NCBI GenBank assembly: GCA_963757805.1
Contig: CAVWSM010000021.1
Coordinates: 1 to 64,000, forward strand
Length of the DNA: 64,000 bases
Direction: 5' to 3'
Source: CAVWSM01 sp963757805
GTDB lineage: Bacteria > Actinomycetota > Actinomycetes > Jiangellales > Jiangellaceae
Part shown: positions 46,941 through 56,058 of the stretch, in pieces
Position numbering within the stretch: position 1 is the first letter of the stretch
How the letters are laid out: each line of letters opens with the position of its first letter
Notes under the pieces: generated by a model
What the model was told of the DNA's origin: nothing
The model's database searches: none
What the model saw: the letters and a program-made list of their open reading frames with translations, nothing else
Made by a program: the position numbers and the translations under genes

Positions 46941-48149
46941 GTGGGGTGTTGTGCGGTGGGTCGTCGGACGCTTCCGGATGAGGTGAGGCGCGGGTTTTGG
47001 CGGCGGGTTCGGGTTGGCGCGACCAGCGAGCTGGCGGCGCGCGCTGTCGGCGTGTCAGGCATCACCGGGCGCCGGTGGTTCGCCGAGGCTGGCGGCATGT
47101 CGCCTGTGTCGCTTGCTGAGCCGTCGGGCCGGTACTTGACGTTGCTGGAACGGGAGGAGATCGCGTTGGGGTTGGCGTCGGGTCGGTCGGTGCGGCAGAT
47201 CGCCGGCATGCTGGGCCGCTCACCGTCCACGGTCAGCCGGGAAGTGCGCCGCAACACCGCGCACGGCGATCGGCCGCGCCGCTACCAAGCGGTCGCCGCG
47301 CAGGTAGCCGCCGAGCGGCGGGCCCGGCGGCCCAAGCCGACCAAGCTGGCCGGTCACCCGCGGCTGCGGGCCTGGGTGCAGGATCGGCTTGCCAAGCGGT
47401 GGAGCCCGGAGGAGATCGCCTGTCGGCTGCCGGTCGAGTTCCCCGACGATGAACGCATGCGGATCTCCCACGAGAGCATCTACCGGGCGTTGTACGTGCA
47501 GGGCCGCGGCGAGCTACGCCGCGAGCTGACCCGTTGCCTGCGCACCGGGCGCGCGGTACGCAAGCCGCGGCGGCGGGTCGGGCCGAGAAACCACGACAAG
47601 ATCAAGGACAAGGTGATGATCCGGGACCGGCCGGCCGAGGCCGACGACCGGGCCGTGCCCGGGCACTGGGAGGGCGACCTGATCATCGGCAAGAGCAACC
47701 GGTCCGCGATCGGCACTGTGGTCGAGCGCAGCACCCGGTTCGTGCTGCTGCTGCACCTGCCCGCTGGGCACGGCGCCGAAGCGGTCCGCGACGCCCTCGT
47801 CGAATCCATCACCACGCTGCCCAGCCAACTGCGCCGCTCACTGGCCTGGGACCAGGGCAACGAGATGGTCCGGCACGCCGAGATCAGCATCGCCGCTGGC
47901 ATCCCGATCTACTTCTGCGACCCGGCCAGCCCCTGGCAGCGCGGCACCAACGAGAACACCAACGGGCTGCTGCGCCAGTACTTCCCCAAGGGCACAGACC
48001 TCAACAACCACGACGTGGACGAGCTCGCCGCCGTCGCAGCAGAACTCAACGGACGCCCCCGCAAGACACTCGACTGGTCCACCCCGGCCGAAGCGCTCAA
48101 CGCCCTACTGTTGAACGCACAAGACCACGGCGTTGCGACCACCACATGA
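46941..48149 (+). CDS. IS30-family transposase
   Basis: A 402-residue DDE transposase. The IS30 N-terminal helix-turn-helix is YLTLLEREEIALGLASGRSVRQIAGMLGRSPSTVSREVRRN at about 64-104. The catalytic core has Asp in GHWEGDLIIG, Asp in LAWDQGNEM, and Glu in TNENTNGLLRQYFPKGTDL. It is the only intact transposase in the window. GTG 46941 or 46956 could be the start. The gene may still be functional. Confidence 0.95.
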   Translation: MGCCAVGRRTLPDEVRRGFWRRVRVGATSELAARAVGVSGITGRRWFAEAGGMSPVSLAEPSGRYLTLLEREEIALGLASGRSVRQIAGMLGRSPSTVSREVRRNTAHGDRPRRYQAVAAQVAAERRARRPKPTKLAGHPRLRAWVQDRLAKRWSPEEIACRLPVEFPDDERMRISHESIYRALYVQGRGELRRELTRCLRTGRAVRKPRRRVGPRNHDKIKDKVMIRDRPAEADDRAVPGHWEGDLIIGKSNRSAIGTVVERSTRFVLLLHLPAGHGAEAVRDALVESITTLPSQLRRSLAWDQGNEMVRHAEISIAAGIPIYFCDPASPWQRGTNENTNGLLRQYFPKGTDLNNHDVDELAAVAAELNGRPRKTLDWSTPAEALNALLLNAQDHGVATTT

Positions 48150-48154
48150 TTCCG

Positions 48155-48178
48155 CCTGCTTCACGTGGTCATTTCCGC
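48155..48178 (-). repeat. Right terminal repeat of IS30 element
   Basis: CCTGCTTCACGTGGTCAT and the following TTCCGC are the inverted counterpart of the left end at 46830-46852. It ends 11 bases upstream of the tsaD start. Confidence 0.7.
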
Positions 48179-48189
48179 GCGGCGGCAGA

Positions 48190-49251
48190 ATGACAGCCGT
48201 GACCGCCGACGCCCCACTCGTACTCGGGATCGAGACATCCTGCGACGAGACGGGTGTGGGCATCGTCCGCGGCCACGAGCTGCTCGTCGACGCCGTCGCC
48301 AGCAGTGTCGACGAGCATGCGCGGTTCGGCGGCGTCGTGCCGGAGGTCGCCAGCCGGGCGCACCTGGAGGCGATGGTCCCGACGATCGAGCGCGCCACCG
48401 CGGAGGCCGGGGTGCGGCTAGCCGACATCGACGCCGTTGCGGTCACGAGTGGCCCGGGCCTTGCGGGCGCCCTGCTGGTCGGGGTCGCTGCCGCCAAGGC
48501 CCTCGCCATCGGGCTCGGCAAGCCAATCTATGGCATCAACCACTTGGCGGCGCACGTCGCGGTGGACACCCTGGAGCACGGCCCGTTGCCGGAGCCGACG
48601 GTGGCGATGCTTGTTTCCGGAGGCCACTCCAGCCTGCTGCTGGTCGAAGACATCACAGCCACCATCACGCCGCTGGGCGCCACGATCGACGACGCGGCTG
48701 GTGAGGCATTCGACAAGGTGGCGCGGCTGCTCGGGATGCCGTTCCCCGGCGGCCCGCACATCGACCGCGCGGCTGCCGAGGGCGACCGGGCGTTCGTGGA
48801 GTTCCCGCGCGGGCTGACCTCGCCGCGTGACCTGCAGCGCCACCGGTTCGACTTCTCCTTTTCCGGGCTCAAGACCGCGGTCGCCCGCTGGGTCGAGGCA
48901 CGCGAGCGCCTCGGCGAGCCGGTGCCCGTTGCCGACATCGCCGCCTCCTTCCAGGAGGCGGTGGCCGACGTGCTCACGCGCAAAGCAGTGCTGGCCTGCA
49001 CCGAACACGGTGTCGACACGTTGCTCATCGGGGGTGGGGTTGCTGCGAACTCGCGGCTCCGCGCCATGGCAGTCGAGCGGTGCGAGGCAGCGGGGATCCA
49101 GGTGCGGGTGCCTCGGCCACAGCTGTGTACGGACAACGGAGCCATGGTCGCCGCGCTCGGCGCGCACATGGTGGCGCGTCGCCGCCCACCTTCACCGCTC
49201 GATCTGCCGGCAGACTCGTCCATGCCGGTCACGACGGTGCTCGCGAGCTGA
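48190..49251 (+). CDS. tsaD: tRNA N6-threonylcarbamoyladenosine transferase TsaD
   Basis: TsaD is the catalytic subunit of the t6A complex. From ATG 48190 it has 353 residues. LGIETSCDETGVGIV is near the N terminus and the metal-binding His118 and His122 lie in YGINHLAAHVAVD. FPGGPHIDRAA and GGGVAANSRLRA are family motifs. The IS30 end lies 11 bases upstream, and the GCGCGGCGGCAG stretch there gives no good Shine-Dalgarno site, so translation initiation may be altered. Confidence 0.94.
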   Translation: MTAVTADAPLVLGIETSCDETGVGIVRGHELLVDAVASSVDEHARFGGVVPEVASRAHLEAMVPTIERATAEAGVRLADIDAVAVTSGPGLAGALLVGVAAAKALAIGLGKPIYGINHLAAHVAVDTLEHGPLPEPTVAMLVSGGHSSLLLVEDITATITPLGATIDDAAGEAFDKVARLLGMPFPGGPHIDRAAAEGDRAFVEFPRGLTSPRDLQRHRFDFSFSGLKTAVARWVEARERLGEPVPVADIAASFQEAVADVLTRKAVLACTEHGVDTLLIGGGVAANSRLRAMAVERCEAAGIQVRVPRPQLCTDNGAMVAALGAHMVARRRPPSPLDLPADSSMPVTTVLAS

Positions 49252-49370
49252 CCCGCTGGATCCCAATAGTTCACCGGCGCTTTCGGCGTGCCTGAGATGC
49301 ACCCAACCCGTGCAAGGTGCACCATGATCATGGATTTGGCCATATTGGCGCACTCTAGGGGTGGACAGCA

Positions 49371-49790
49371 GTGTCGAATACGGACTATCAGTCTGATAGG
49401 CAGATCACCGGCTGGGTCGGCTGGGTGGCGTTCGCGGCCATCTTGCTGATCATGATCGGGCTGTTCCAGGCGTTCTGGGGCCTGATCGCGATCTTCCGCA
49501 ACGAGGAGGTCTTCTTCGTCGGCGAGCAGAACCTGCCGGTCGAAGTCGACTACACGGCCTGGGGCTGGGCCAGCATCATCCTCGGGATCATCATCGCCAT
49601 CACGGGTGTCGCATTGCTCAGTGGCCAGACGTGGGCCCGCATCGTTGCGGTTGTCCTCGCGGTCCTCAGCGCAATCTCCAACCTGGGGTCGATCGGGGCC
49701 TACCCGGTCTGGTCAGCGATCGTCATCGCCCTTGATGTGCTGGTGATCTACGCGGTGATCGTGCATGGCTCGGAGGTCCGCGCCGTTTAG
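49371..49790 (+). CDS. Small four-helix membrane protein (DUF7144-like)
   Basis: A 139-residue protein from a GTG start. Four hydrophobic segments are evident, at about 15-40 (GWVAFAAILLIMIGLFQAFWGLIAIF), 65-82, 87-105 and 113-131. The FRNEEVFFV and TAWGWASIILG motifs are what I associate with DUF7144. That family name is from memory and untested. No function is known. It is a stand-alone gene between tsaD and a GH3 lipoprotein. Confidence 0.75.
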   Translation: MSNTDYQSDRQITGWVGWVAFAAILLIMIGLFQAFWGLIAIFRNEEVFFVGEQNLPVEVDYTAWGWASIILGIIIAITGVALLSGQTWARIVAVVLAVLSAISNLGSIGAYPVWSAIVIALDVLVIYAVIVHGSEVRAV

Positions 49791-49817
49791 AACCCCCATG
49801 TGCGAGGGTGGGGGCCA

Positions 49818-51485
49818 ATGCGTCGCCTCGACGACCGTCCGGTGGCGCGCCACGCGCCGCTCCTGCTCGCCATCGTAGCCACGTCGGTGGTGAGTGTGGT
49901 CGGCTGCGCCGGCGACAACGCGCCACCGGGTGCCGCGCGCCCGACCTCGGGAGCGCCGATACCGCGGTCGCCCCCAACAGCGCCACCGCCACCCACTGCA
50001 CCTGCCCTGCCGCAGGCGTTGCCCTGGGGACCGACGGTGCTCGAGTGGGAGCAGGCTGCTCGCGATGTTGCCGCGCTGAGCCTGCCCGACCGGGCGGCCC
50101 AAGTGATTGTGGCTGGGTACGGCGGCACCGCGCCGCCACGGACACTCATCACCGACCTCCATGTCGGCGGCGTCATCGTGCTCAAGGACAACGTCGCCTC
50201 CGTGGACGGGGTACGGGCGAGCAACCAGGCACTGGCCGCCGACTGGGCGGCGCTGGGGCGCGGCTACCCCCTGCTCGTCGGCGTCGACCAGGAGGGCGGC
50301 CGCGTGGCGCGGCTGGGAGCGCCGGTCACGGAGTTCCCGACGTTCATGACGTACGGCGCCGCCCGCAACGATGCGGTCACCCAAGCTGCCGCACAAGGGT
50401 CCGGGACGGAGCTGCGGGCCCTCGGTTTCACGGCTGTCTTCGCGCCCGACGCCGATGTGACGATCGGTCCAGCCGACACGACGATCGGGTCGAGGTCGGC
50501 CTCGACCGACCCGACCCTCGTGGCGAACGCTGTGACCGCTGCACTGCGTGGCTACTCCGTGGCGGGGATCGTGCCGGTGGTCAAGCACTTCCCAGGCCAC
50601 GGTTCGGTGACCGGTGACAGCCACGTCGTCCTACCGCCCCAGCAGGCATCGCTCGACACGCTGTCGGCACGCGACCTTGTTCCGTTCGACGCGGCCGTGG
50701 CCGCCGGCGCCCCGGCGGTGATGACAGCCCACCTCGACATGCGAGCGGTCGACCCTGGTGTGCCAAGCACACTGTCGCCGGCGGTGATCGCCCTGCTCCG
50801 AGAGCGCGGGTTCGAAGGGGTGGTCGTCAGCGACGCGCTCAACATGGGTGCAGTCACCCGCCACACGTCCGCGAGTGATGCGGCCGTACGTGCTCTCGCG
50901 GCCGGCGTCGACCTGCTCCTGCTGCCACCCAACCCGCGCGCCGCCCGAGACGCCATCGTCACGGCGGTTCAGGACGGTCGGCTCGCCGCGGCACGCCTCG
51001 ACGAGGCGGCGACCCGCGTGGTGGCGCTCATGCGGCACCAGGCGACAACCGCCCCGGCGCCAGATTCTGCCTCGATCGGGGGACACGCTGACGCGTCGTA
51101 CGCCGCGTCGCTCGCCGCCGTATCCGTTGTGTCCGGGCCTTGCTCAGGCGCCCTTGTCGGGCCCGCGGTAAGCGTGCGCGGGGGAGACGTCGCCGACCGC
51201 GAGCGGTTCACTGCCGCCGCGCGGGCCGCCGGGCTGGCGGTGGGAAGCGGTGTGACCGTACGGCTCCTCGGCGGGCCTACCGCGTCCGGGTCCGGCGACA
51301 TCGTGGTCGCGCTCGACGCGCCGTACGGGCTGGGCACATCCACCGCCGCTACCGCACGCATCGCGCTGTACGGTCGCTCGCCCGACGCCTTCCGCGCGCT
51401 CGTCGACGTGCTGCTCGGACGGGCGCCCGCGCGCGGCCGACTACCCGTTGACGTGCCCGGCGTTGAGCGCACCGGCTGCGGTTGA
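49818..51485 (+). CDS. GH3 beta-N-acetylhexosaminidase-like lipoprotein
   Basis: A 555-residue glycoside hydrolase family 3 protein. A signal peptide ends in a lipobox VVGC with Cys30, so it is probably anchored outside the membrane. A Pro/Ala-rich linker follows. The catalytic domain has GVDQEGGRVARLG and KHFPGHGSVTGDSH, the NagZ-type His/Asp motif. FEGVVVSDALNMGAV carries the nucleophile Asp. It probably trims N-acetylglucosamine from cell-wall fragments. An upstream GTG at 49800 is also possible. Confidence 0.88.
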   Translation: MRRLDDRPVARHAPLLLAIVATSVVSVVGCAGDNAPPGAARPTSGAPIPRSPPTAPPPPTAPALPQALPWGPTVLEWEQAARDVAALSLPDRAAQVIVAGYGGTAPPRTLITDLHVGGVIVLKDNVASVDGVRASNQALAADWAALGRGYPLLVGVDQEGGRVARLGAPVTEFPTFMTYGAARNDAVTQAAAQGSGTELRALGFTAVFAPDADVTIGPADTTIGSRSASTDPTLVANAVTAALRGYSVAGIVPVVKHFPGHGSVTGDSHVVLPPQQASLDTLSARDLVPFDAAVAAGAPAVMTAHLDMRAVDPGVPSTLSPAVIALLRERGFEGVVVSDALNMGAVTRHTSASDAAVRALAAGVDLLLLPPNPRAARDAIVTAVQDGRLAAARLDEAATRVVALMRHQATTAPAPDSASIGGHADASYAASLAAVSVVSGPCSGALVGPAVSVRGGDVADRERFTAAARAAGLAVGSGVTVRLLGGPTASGSGDIVVALDAPYGLGTSTAATARIALYGRSPDAFRALVDVLLGRAPARGRLPVDVPGVERTGCG

Positions 51486-51699
51486 TCGCGCGCACTTCGC
51501 GATCACGGGCGTTCCACGCCCAGGTTGCGCCTTACCCGTTTGGACAGCACCGTGGGCGCCGCGTACTGCCTCGCCACGGAACTGCCCCTTCATCTCTGCC
51601 GCCCTTCTCGTCTGGCACGAGCGTGGCCCGGATCATGCCGCTCCGCTACGCGGCGCGCGGTTCGGGACCGACTCATCGGAACGCTGCGACAATGGCCGC

Positions 51700-52290
51700 G
51701 TGCTGGAGGTGCTCACTGGGCTCGGCCTCGCGACGGCGGCGGGGCTCAACGCCTATATCCCGCTGTTGCTGGTCGGGCTCGTCTCGCGCTACACCGACGT
51801 GCTCGACCTCTCGGCGTCCTTCGACTGGTTGGAGAACGGCTGGCTGCTAACCGGCCTCGGCGTCCTGCTTGCCGTCGAAGTCGTGCTCGACAAGGTCCCT
51901 GTGGTCGATAGTGTCAATGACGCTGTACAGACCTTCGTACGACCGGTGTCAGGCGGCGTGACCGTTGCGGCGACTGCGGCCGCAGCCGATGTGGACGAGT
52001 CGTGGGCTCAGGACAACGCGTGGATCGGGTGGCTCGGCGGGATCGTGGTTGCCCTTGTCGTCCACGGCGGCAAGGTCGCGACGAGGCCAGTCGTAAACGC
52101 TGCCACGCTCGGTGTCGGCGCGCCGGTTGTGAGCACGGCCGAGGACGCGACGTCCGTTGGGTTCAGCCTGAGCGCGCTGTTCGCGCCGCTGCTCGTGCTG
52201 GTGGGTCTCGTGCTGTTGGGCTGGTTCGCCTTTGTCATGCTGCGCAAGGCGAGACGTGCAACTCGACGGCGCGCTCCAGGGACCACATGA
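51700..52290 (+). CDS. DUF4126 membrane protein
   Basis: A 196-residue protein from GTG 51700. The N-terminal LTGLGLATAAGLNAYIPLLLVGLVSR and the WLGGIVVALVVHGGKVATRP motifs match DUF4126. About four to five membrane segments are predicted by eye, the last followed by a basic tail. No function is established. The 214 bases upstream hold nothing recognisable. Confidence 0.8.
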   Translation: MLEVLTGLGLATAAGLNAYIPLLLVGLVSRYTDVLDLSASFDWLENGWLLTGLGVLLAVEVVLDKVPVVDSVNDAVQTFVRPVSGGVTVAATAAAADVDESWAQDNAWIGWLGGIVVALVVHGGKVATRPVVNAATLGVGAPVVSTAEDATSVGFSLSALFAPLLVLVGLVLLGWFAFVMLRKARRATRRRAPGTT

Positions 52291-52307
52291 CCATCAGCGG
52301 TGGTCCC
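52279..52307. terminator. Hairpin between convergent genes
   Basis: GGGACCAC pairs with GTGGTCCC across a 13-base loop, at the end of the DUF4126 gene and before the convergent secreted-protein gene. It could terminate both. Confidence 0.45.
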
Positions 52308-52320
52308 AAAGCGTTGGACC

Positions 52321-53541
52321 TCAGTACGGCAACGGGCACAGCGGGCAGGGGTTGGGATCTGGGTCCGGATCATGTGGCGGAGGCGGTGGTGCAGCCTGGA
52401 CCACGGTCAGATCGGGGAGCCAGCGCATGCGTGGCACCGATCCGCCGATGCTGACCGGCTCCTCGTAGACCGCGAGCACCTGGTAGGTGCCAGGCGAGAA
52501 CACGCCCGGGTTGACTCCCATGTACTCCTGGTTGATCACGCAGTTGTTGTTCGCCCAGCGGGTCTGGTAGTAGGTCACCTCTCCGCCGTTCCGGTAGAAC
52601 TTGAACTGCGCCACCGAGTCGGGCATCACACCCGCGGCGATCACCAGCAGCTGCTGGCCCTGCGCGATCGTCTGGTTGTGGCCCGGCGTCTGGTACCAGG
52701 CAGTCGCCGGCTGGTTGCAGCGAGTCGACGGCGGCGGCTCATGGGCTATCGCCATTGTGGCGAGGTCGAGCCACTTGTCGCGGATGACACCGGCATCGCC
52801 CCCGCCGTCACCACGGCTGCCGCGGAAAGGTACCGGTGACCAGGCATACTCGCCCGGGAACTGGTGGTCTTTCAGCTCGTCCACCCGCGGCGCGTGCGGC
52901 TCGCCGACGTTGACGACATTGAACGGCAGCCAGAAGCTCTCCGAGCAGTGGTCCAGCCCGCCCAGTCCAGCGTCGCAGGACGCGAGCGAGACATAGTTGG
53001 CGTGCTTGTTCTCCGATGCATAGATGCGCGCGACCTGCGGCGAGCCACCGGCCTCTCGACCCCACGTACACGAGTTGCCGAGCAGCCTCTGTTCGGAGTG
53101 CTCCCCGACACCGCGGTAGTGGGCGAAGGTCTTGAGCGAGAAGGCGCCGTATCCGTACGGGCATGAAGCGTTTGGCGCAAGCGTGAGTGAGAACGGCTCG
53201 ACGTCGCCGTTGTGCGCGAACCGACCGGCGAACTCACCACAGTCCTTGAAGTAGAGCAGGTTGTATTGCACCGAGATCTTCGATGGGTCGTTCGGGTGCG
53301 GGATCACTCGAGCGAGTGCGGTGCCCGGATTCCACGACGTGGCTGGATGCGTACAGCCCCAGTCCTCGCCGTTGTCGTACCACACGTACGGAAAGAACCG
53401 AGTCGCCAGAGCGTCTTCGACACCGTCGTCGAGCCCGTCGCTGTCGACGTCGGAGAACGCCGATGCAGGCGATGCAGTCACCATCGCCGAACTGATCACG
53501 AACAGAGCGGCGAGAAAGAGCCGCAACAACCGCCATGCCAT
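52321..53541 (-). CDS. Secreted protein with Ca-type loop and Vps62-like domain
   Basis: A 406-residue exported protein. The signal peptide is about 1-28 (ending ASPASA). Directly after it comes DVDSDGLDDG, an EF-hand/thrombospondin-type-3 calcium loop. The middle has NGDVEPFSLTLA and ASENKHANYVS, reminiscent of the 'H-x-GDWE' and 'SxGKHANY' motifs of Vps62-related (DUF946-like) domains. Several paired Cys suggest disulphides. The C-terminal third looks like a beta domain, ending in PPPPPPHDPDPDPNPCPLCPLPY. The function is unknown. The assignment to Vps62-like is tentative. Confidence 0.7.
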   Translation of the reverse strand: MAWRLLRLFLAALFVISSAMVTASPASAFSDVDSDGLDDGVEDALATRFFPYVWYDNGEDWGCTHPATSWNPGTALARVIPHPNDPSKISVQYNLLYFKDCGEFAGRFAHNGDVEPFSLTLAPNASCPYGYGAFSLKTFAHYRGVGEHSEQRLLGNSCTWGREAGGSPQVARIYASENKHANYVSLASCDAGLGGLDHCSESFWLPFNVVNVGEPHAPRVDELKDHQFPGEYAWSPVPFRGSRGDGGGDAGVIRDKWLDLATMAIAHEPPPSTRCNQPATAWYQTPGHNQTIAQGQQLLVIAAGVMPDSVAQFKFYRNGGEVTYYQTRWANNNCVINQEYMGVNPGVFSPGTYQVLAVYEEPVSIGGSVPRMRWLPDLTVVQAAPPPPPHDPDPDPNPCPLCPLPY

Positions 53542-53613
53542 CGCTGTCCCTCCAAGGCCACCGTCCGGGCACCGGGAGTTCGGAGCCGAGCGGGGACCGG
53601 ATGGGAACAGCGA

Positions 53614-54804
53614 CTAATCGCAAGGTGCGACGTGCAGCACGACGGCGCGCTCCTGGGTCCGCGTGACGACCAGGGTCGCGGCCGCGTCGCCTTTCGGCCG
53701 GAGCCGGCGGCGGAGCTCTTCCGGGGTCACACCGACGCCACGCTTCTTGATGGTGAGGGTGCCGATCCCGTGCGTACGGACCCAGGCGCGCAGTGCCTTG
53801 TCGTCGTACGGCAGCACGTCGAGCACCTCGTACGCTTTCGCGAACGGCGTCATGCCCAGCTCGTCCGCTGTGACGTAGGCGATCCGGCGATCGAGCAGCC
53901 GGCCGTGCACGATCGCCGCGACTGCCGTCACGAGCCCGGCTCGTAGCACCGCGTCATCCGGCTCGTACAGGTAGCGCAGCGGCGGCCCGTCCTGCTGATC
54001 GCGTGGATCGTCGGCCTCCGTCAGGGTCGCACCGCTGGGCAGAAGGGTCGCTCGACGGCTGACGCCGGTGTTGGCGCTGTCGGACCAGAGTGCCGCCTCC
54101 ACGAGGTCGCCACCGTCGGACACCCACTCGGCTTCGACACCGGCGGGGACCCGGTCGTGCGGGATGCCCGGCGCCACCTTTATGCACGCCGTACCACTGG
54201 CGAGCAGCTCCTCGACGAACGACCAAGGTGGGGCGTATGCGTCGACGTCGAACACCCGGCCGCGGCTCGTCCGGCGGGCCGGGTCGCAAATCACGGCGGC
54301 ATCGCGTGAGTGGTCGTATGTGGTCGCGTCGGCGAGCTCGACCGTGGCGTCGAGCCGCAAGGCCGCAATGTTGGCTCGCGCGACCGCGACGGTGAGCGGG
54401 TCCTGCTCGACACCCGTGACGCGCAGGCCCGCGCGGGCAAGCGCCAGCAGGTCGCCGCCAATGCCGCAGCACAGGTCCGCGACCGATGCACCGGTGCCGA
54501 CGAAGTCGACCAGCCGGCTTGCGCGGTGGGCCGCGACGGGTGCGCGGGTGGCTTGCTCGAGCCCGTCCCGGGTGAAGAACATGCTCGCTGCGTCGGCGCC
54601 GAACTTCGTCACCGCCTTGGCTCGCAGCCGCGCCTGCGTGAGGGCGGCCGCGACCAGTTGCGGGTCGTGGCCTGCGCGCCGCAGCCGCTCGCTCAGCGCG
54701 AGTGCGTCGGTGCTGCCGTACGCGGCCGTTGCCTCGTGGAGCAGCGCGGCGCCGCTGCCGTTCAGCAGCGCCTCTATCAGCTCTGCCGCGCTCAGCCCGG
54801 TCAT
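53614..54804 (-). CDS. Class I SAM methyltransferase, THUMP-like C-terminal domain
   Basis: A 396-residue protein from ATG 54804. The SAM-binding motif is VADLCCGIGGDLLALARAG near 98-116, followed by VTGVEQDPLTVAVARANI. DAAVICDPARRTSRG is the catalytic-region DPxR motif. The C-terminal part (GIGTLTIKKRGVGVTPEELRRRLRPKG) is typical of actinobacterial proteins annotated as THUMP-like methyltransferases. The substrate is probably RNA, but this is an inference. It diverges from the next methyltransferase gene with 33 bases between starts. Confidence 0.85.
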   Translation of the reverse strand: MTGLSAAELIEALLNGSGAALLHEATAAYGSTDALALSERLRRAGHDPQLVAAALTQARLRAKAVTKFGADAASMFFTRDGLEQATRAPVAAHRASRLVDFVGTGASVADLCCGIGGDLLALARAGLRVTGVEQDPLTVAVARANIAALRLDATVELADATTYDHSRDAAVICDPARRTSRGRVFDVDAYAPPWSFVEELLASGTACIKVAPGIPHDRVPAGVEAEWVSDGGDLVEAALWSDSANTGVSRRATLLPSGATLTEADDPRDQQDGPPLRYLYEPDDAVLRAGLVTAVAAIVHGRLLDRRIAYVTADELGMTPFAKAYEVLDVLPYDDKALRAWVRTHGIGTLTIKKRGVGVTPEELRRRLRPKGDAAATLVVTRTQERAVVLHVAPCD

Positions 54805-54837
54805 GGGGAATCGTGCGGCGAGTACCGTGACTGAGCC

Positions 54838-55389
54838 ATGAGCGGATTCTCCCGCCTGGGGGCGTGGTTCTACGGCCGGTTCAACCGTGATCCCGCATCC
54901 AACAGGTTGGTGGTGTCGTTGGCGCGGCTGACACCAGAGGACCGGGCGCTCGAGATCGGGTGTGGTCCCGGCGCGGCGCTGGCCGGTGCGGCCACCGTGA
55001 TCGCGGCGACTCAGCTGGCGGCGGTTGACCCGACGCCGGGCTTCGTCGAGCGGGCCGCGCGTCGGGTGCCGGGTGCCGACGTACGCCTTGCGACGGCTGA
55101 GGCGCTGCCCTTCCCGGACGCGACGTTCACTGTTGCCTGGTCTGTGGCGGCGGTACACCACTGGACTGACCGCGACAAGGGGCTTGCCGAGGCGGTGCGC
55201 GTGCTCGCCCCTGGTGGTCGGCTTCTGCTGGTCGAGCGGCACCTGCGCAGATCCGGGCACGGCATCACCGATGCCCAGGCGGCCGAGGTCATGTCCCGGC
55301 TACGCGAGCTGGGCGTCGAGGAGGTCGCGGCGGAGGAGCACCGCGCCGGGCGAGAGCGGTTCCTTGTCGTGTCCGGGGTCGCAGCCTGA
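54838..55389 (+). CDS. Class I SAM-dependent methyltransferase, small
   Basis: A 183-residue methyltransferase. Motif I is ALEIGCGPGAALAGAA at about 39-54, and VRLATAEALPFPDATFTVAWSVAAVHHW is the UbiE/COQ5-like middle. The substrate cannot be identified. It is divergent from the THUMP-like gene and convergent with the next gene. Confidence 0.85.
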   Translation: MSGFSRLGAWFYGRFNRDPASNRLVVSLARLTPEDRALEIGCGPGAALAGAATVIAATQLAAVDPTPGFVERAARRVPGADVRLATAEALPFPDATFTVAWSVAAVHHWTDRDKGLAEAVRVLAPGGRLLLVERHLRRSGHGITDAQAAEVMSRLRELGVEEVAAEEHRAGRERFLVVSGVAA

Positions 55390-55419
55390 GTCGTGGCTGT
55401 GGGCCGGGGCTGGTCGCCG

Positions 55420-56028
55420 TCAGCGCAGAGCGTCGAGCGCGTCGAGGACGTCGAGATACCCGGCGGCTGCCGCCCACATCGCGTCGGCCCGTGGCGCGAG
55501 CTTGCCCGGGCCCCAGCGCGTGTCGTCGTACTCCGCGGTGGTCGTGCGCATGGCCAGCCGGCTGGCGGCGAGCTCGTCCTGCAGCCGTTCGATGAGCTCC
55601 TCACGCGTAGGGGCTTGGATGCGTACGGACTCGCCGTCGCCGGCGCGGATGGCAGCAAGCGCCGTTTCGTAGACACCCTTGTTCTGGTCCCACACGAGCA
55701 CCGGTCGGTCTATCCGATGGTTCCAGACCGGCACCAGGTTGGAGCGCCATCGTGGCCAGATGGGGTTGTTGGACAGGCGCGTGGCGTTGGCCCACCATTC
55801 CGCGCCCCGCGGAATGGCGTACCACGGTACGTCCTCCTGGGGCCGATTCACGACCAGCGCGACCTCGATGCCCTCCAGGTCACGCGGTGCCCCGAGGATG
55901 TCGCCGAATGCCCAGAGCTGCTCCACCCGGAACATCTCGTGCTCATCGAACATCCCAGTCACGGCGACCATGCGGCCGCACTCCTCGGCGAGGTTCTCCA
56001 GGTGGTGGACTGCTCGCTCCCATCGCAT
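55420..56028 (-). CDS. Conserved hypothetical protein (DUF7711-like)
   Basis: A 202-residue soluble protein. It begins MRWERAVHHLENLAEECGRMVAVTGMFDE and contains EVALVVNRPQEDVPWYAIPRGAEWW and RLSNNPIWPRWRSNLVPVW. The second half contains an amphipathic helix (PTREELIERLQDELAASRLAM). I associate it with DUF7711 from memory and cannot confirm this. There are no membrane segments or clear catalytic motif. It is 30 bases downstream of the dehydrogenase gene and in the same direction, so co-transcription is possible. Confidence 0.65.
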   Translation of the reverse strand: MRWERAVHHLENLAEECGRMVAVTGMFDEHEMFRVEQLWAFGDILGAPRDLEGIEVALVVNRPQEDVPWYAIPRGAEWWANATRLSNNPIWPRWRSNLVPVWNHRIDRPVLVWDQNKGVYETALAAIRAGDGESVRIQAPTREELIERLQDELAASRLAMRTTTAEYDDTRWGPGKLAPRADAMWAAAAGYLDVLDALDALR

Positions 56029-56058
56029 GGCAACGATGATCGCGCGTGGCGCAGCCGG

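Larger units (their letters stand above)
46830..48178 (+). mobile_element. IS30-family insertion sequence
   Basis: About 1.35 kb bounded by imperfect inverted repeats (46830-46852 and 48155-48178) and carrying one intact transposase gene in the same direction as the tsa operon. No clear target duplication could be assigned. It separates rimI from tsaD, which are adjacent in related genomes. The right end stops 11 bases before the tsaD ATG. Confidence 0.85.
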
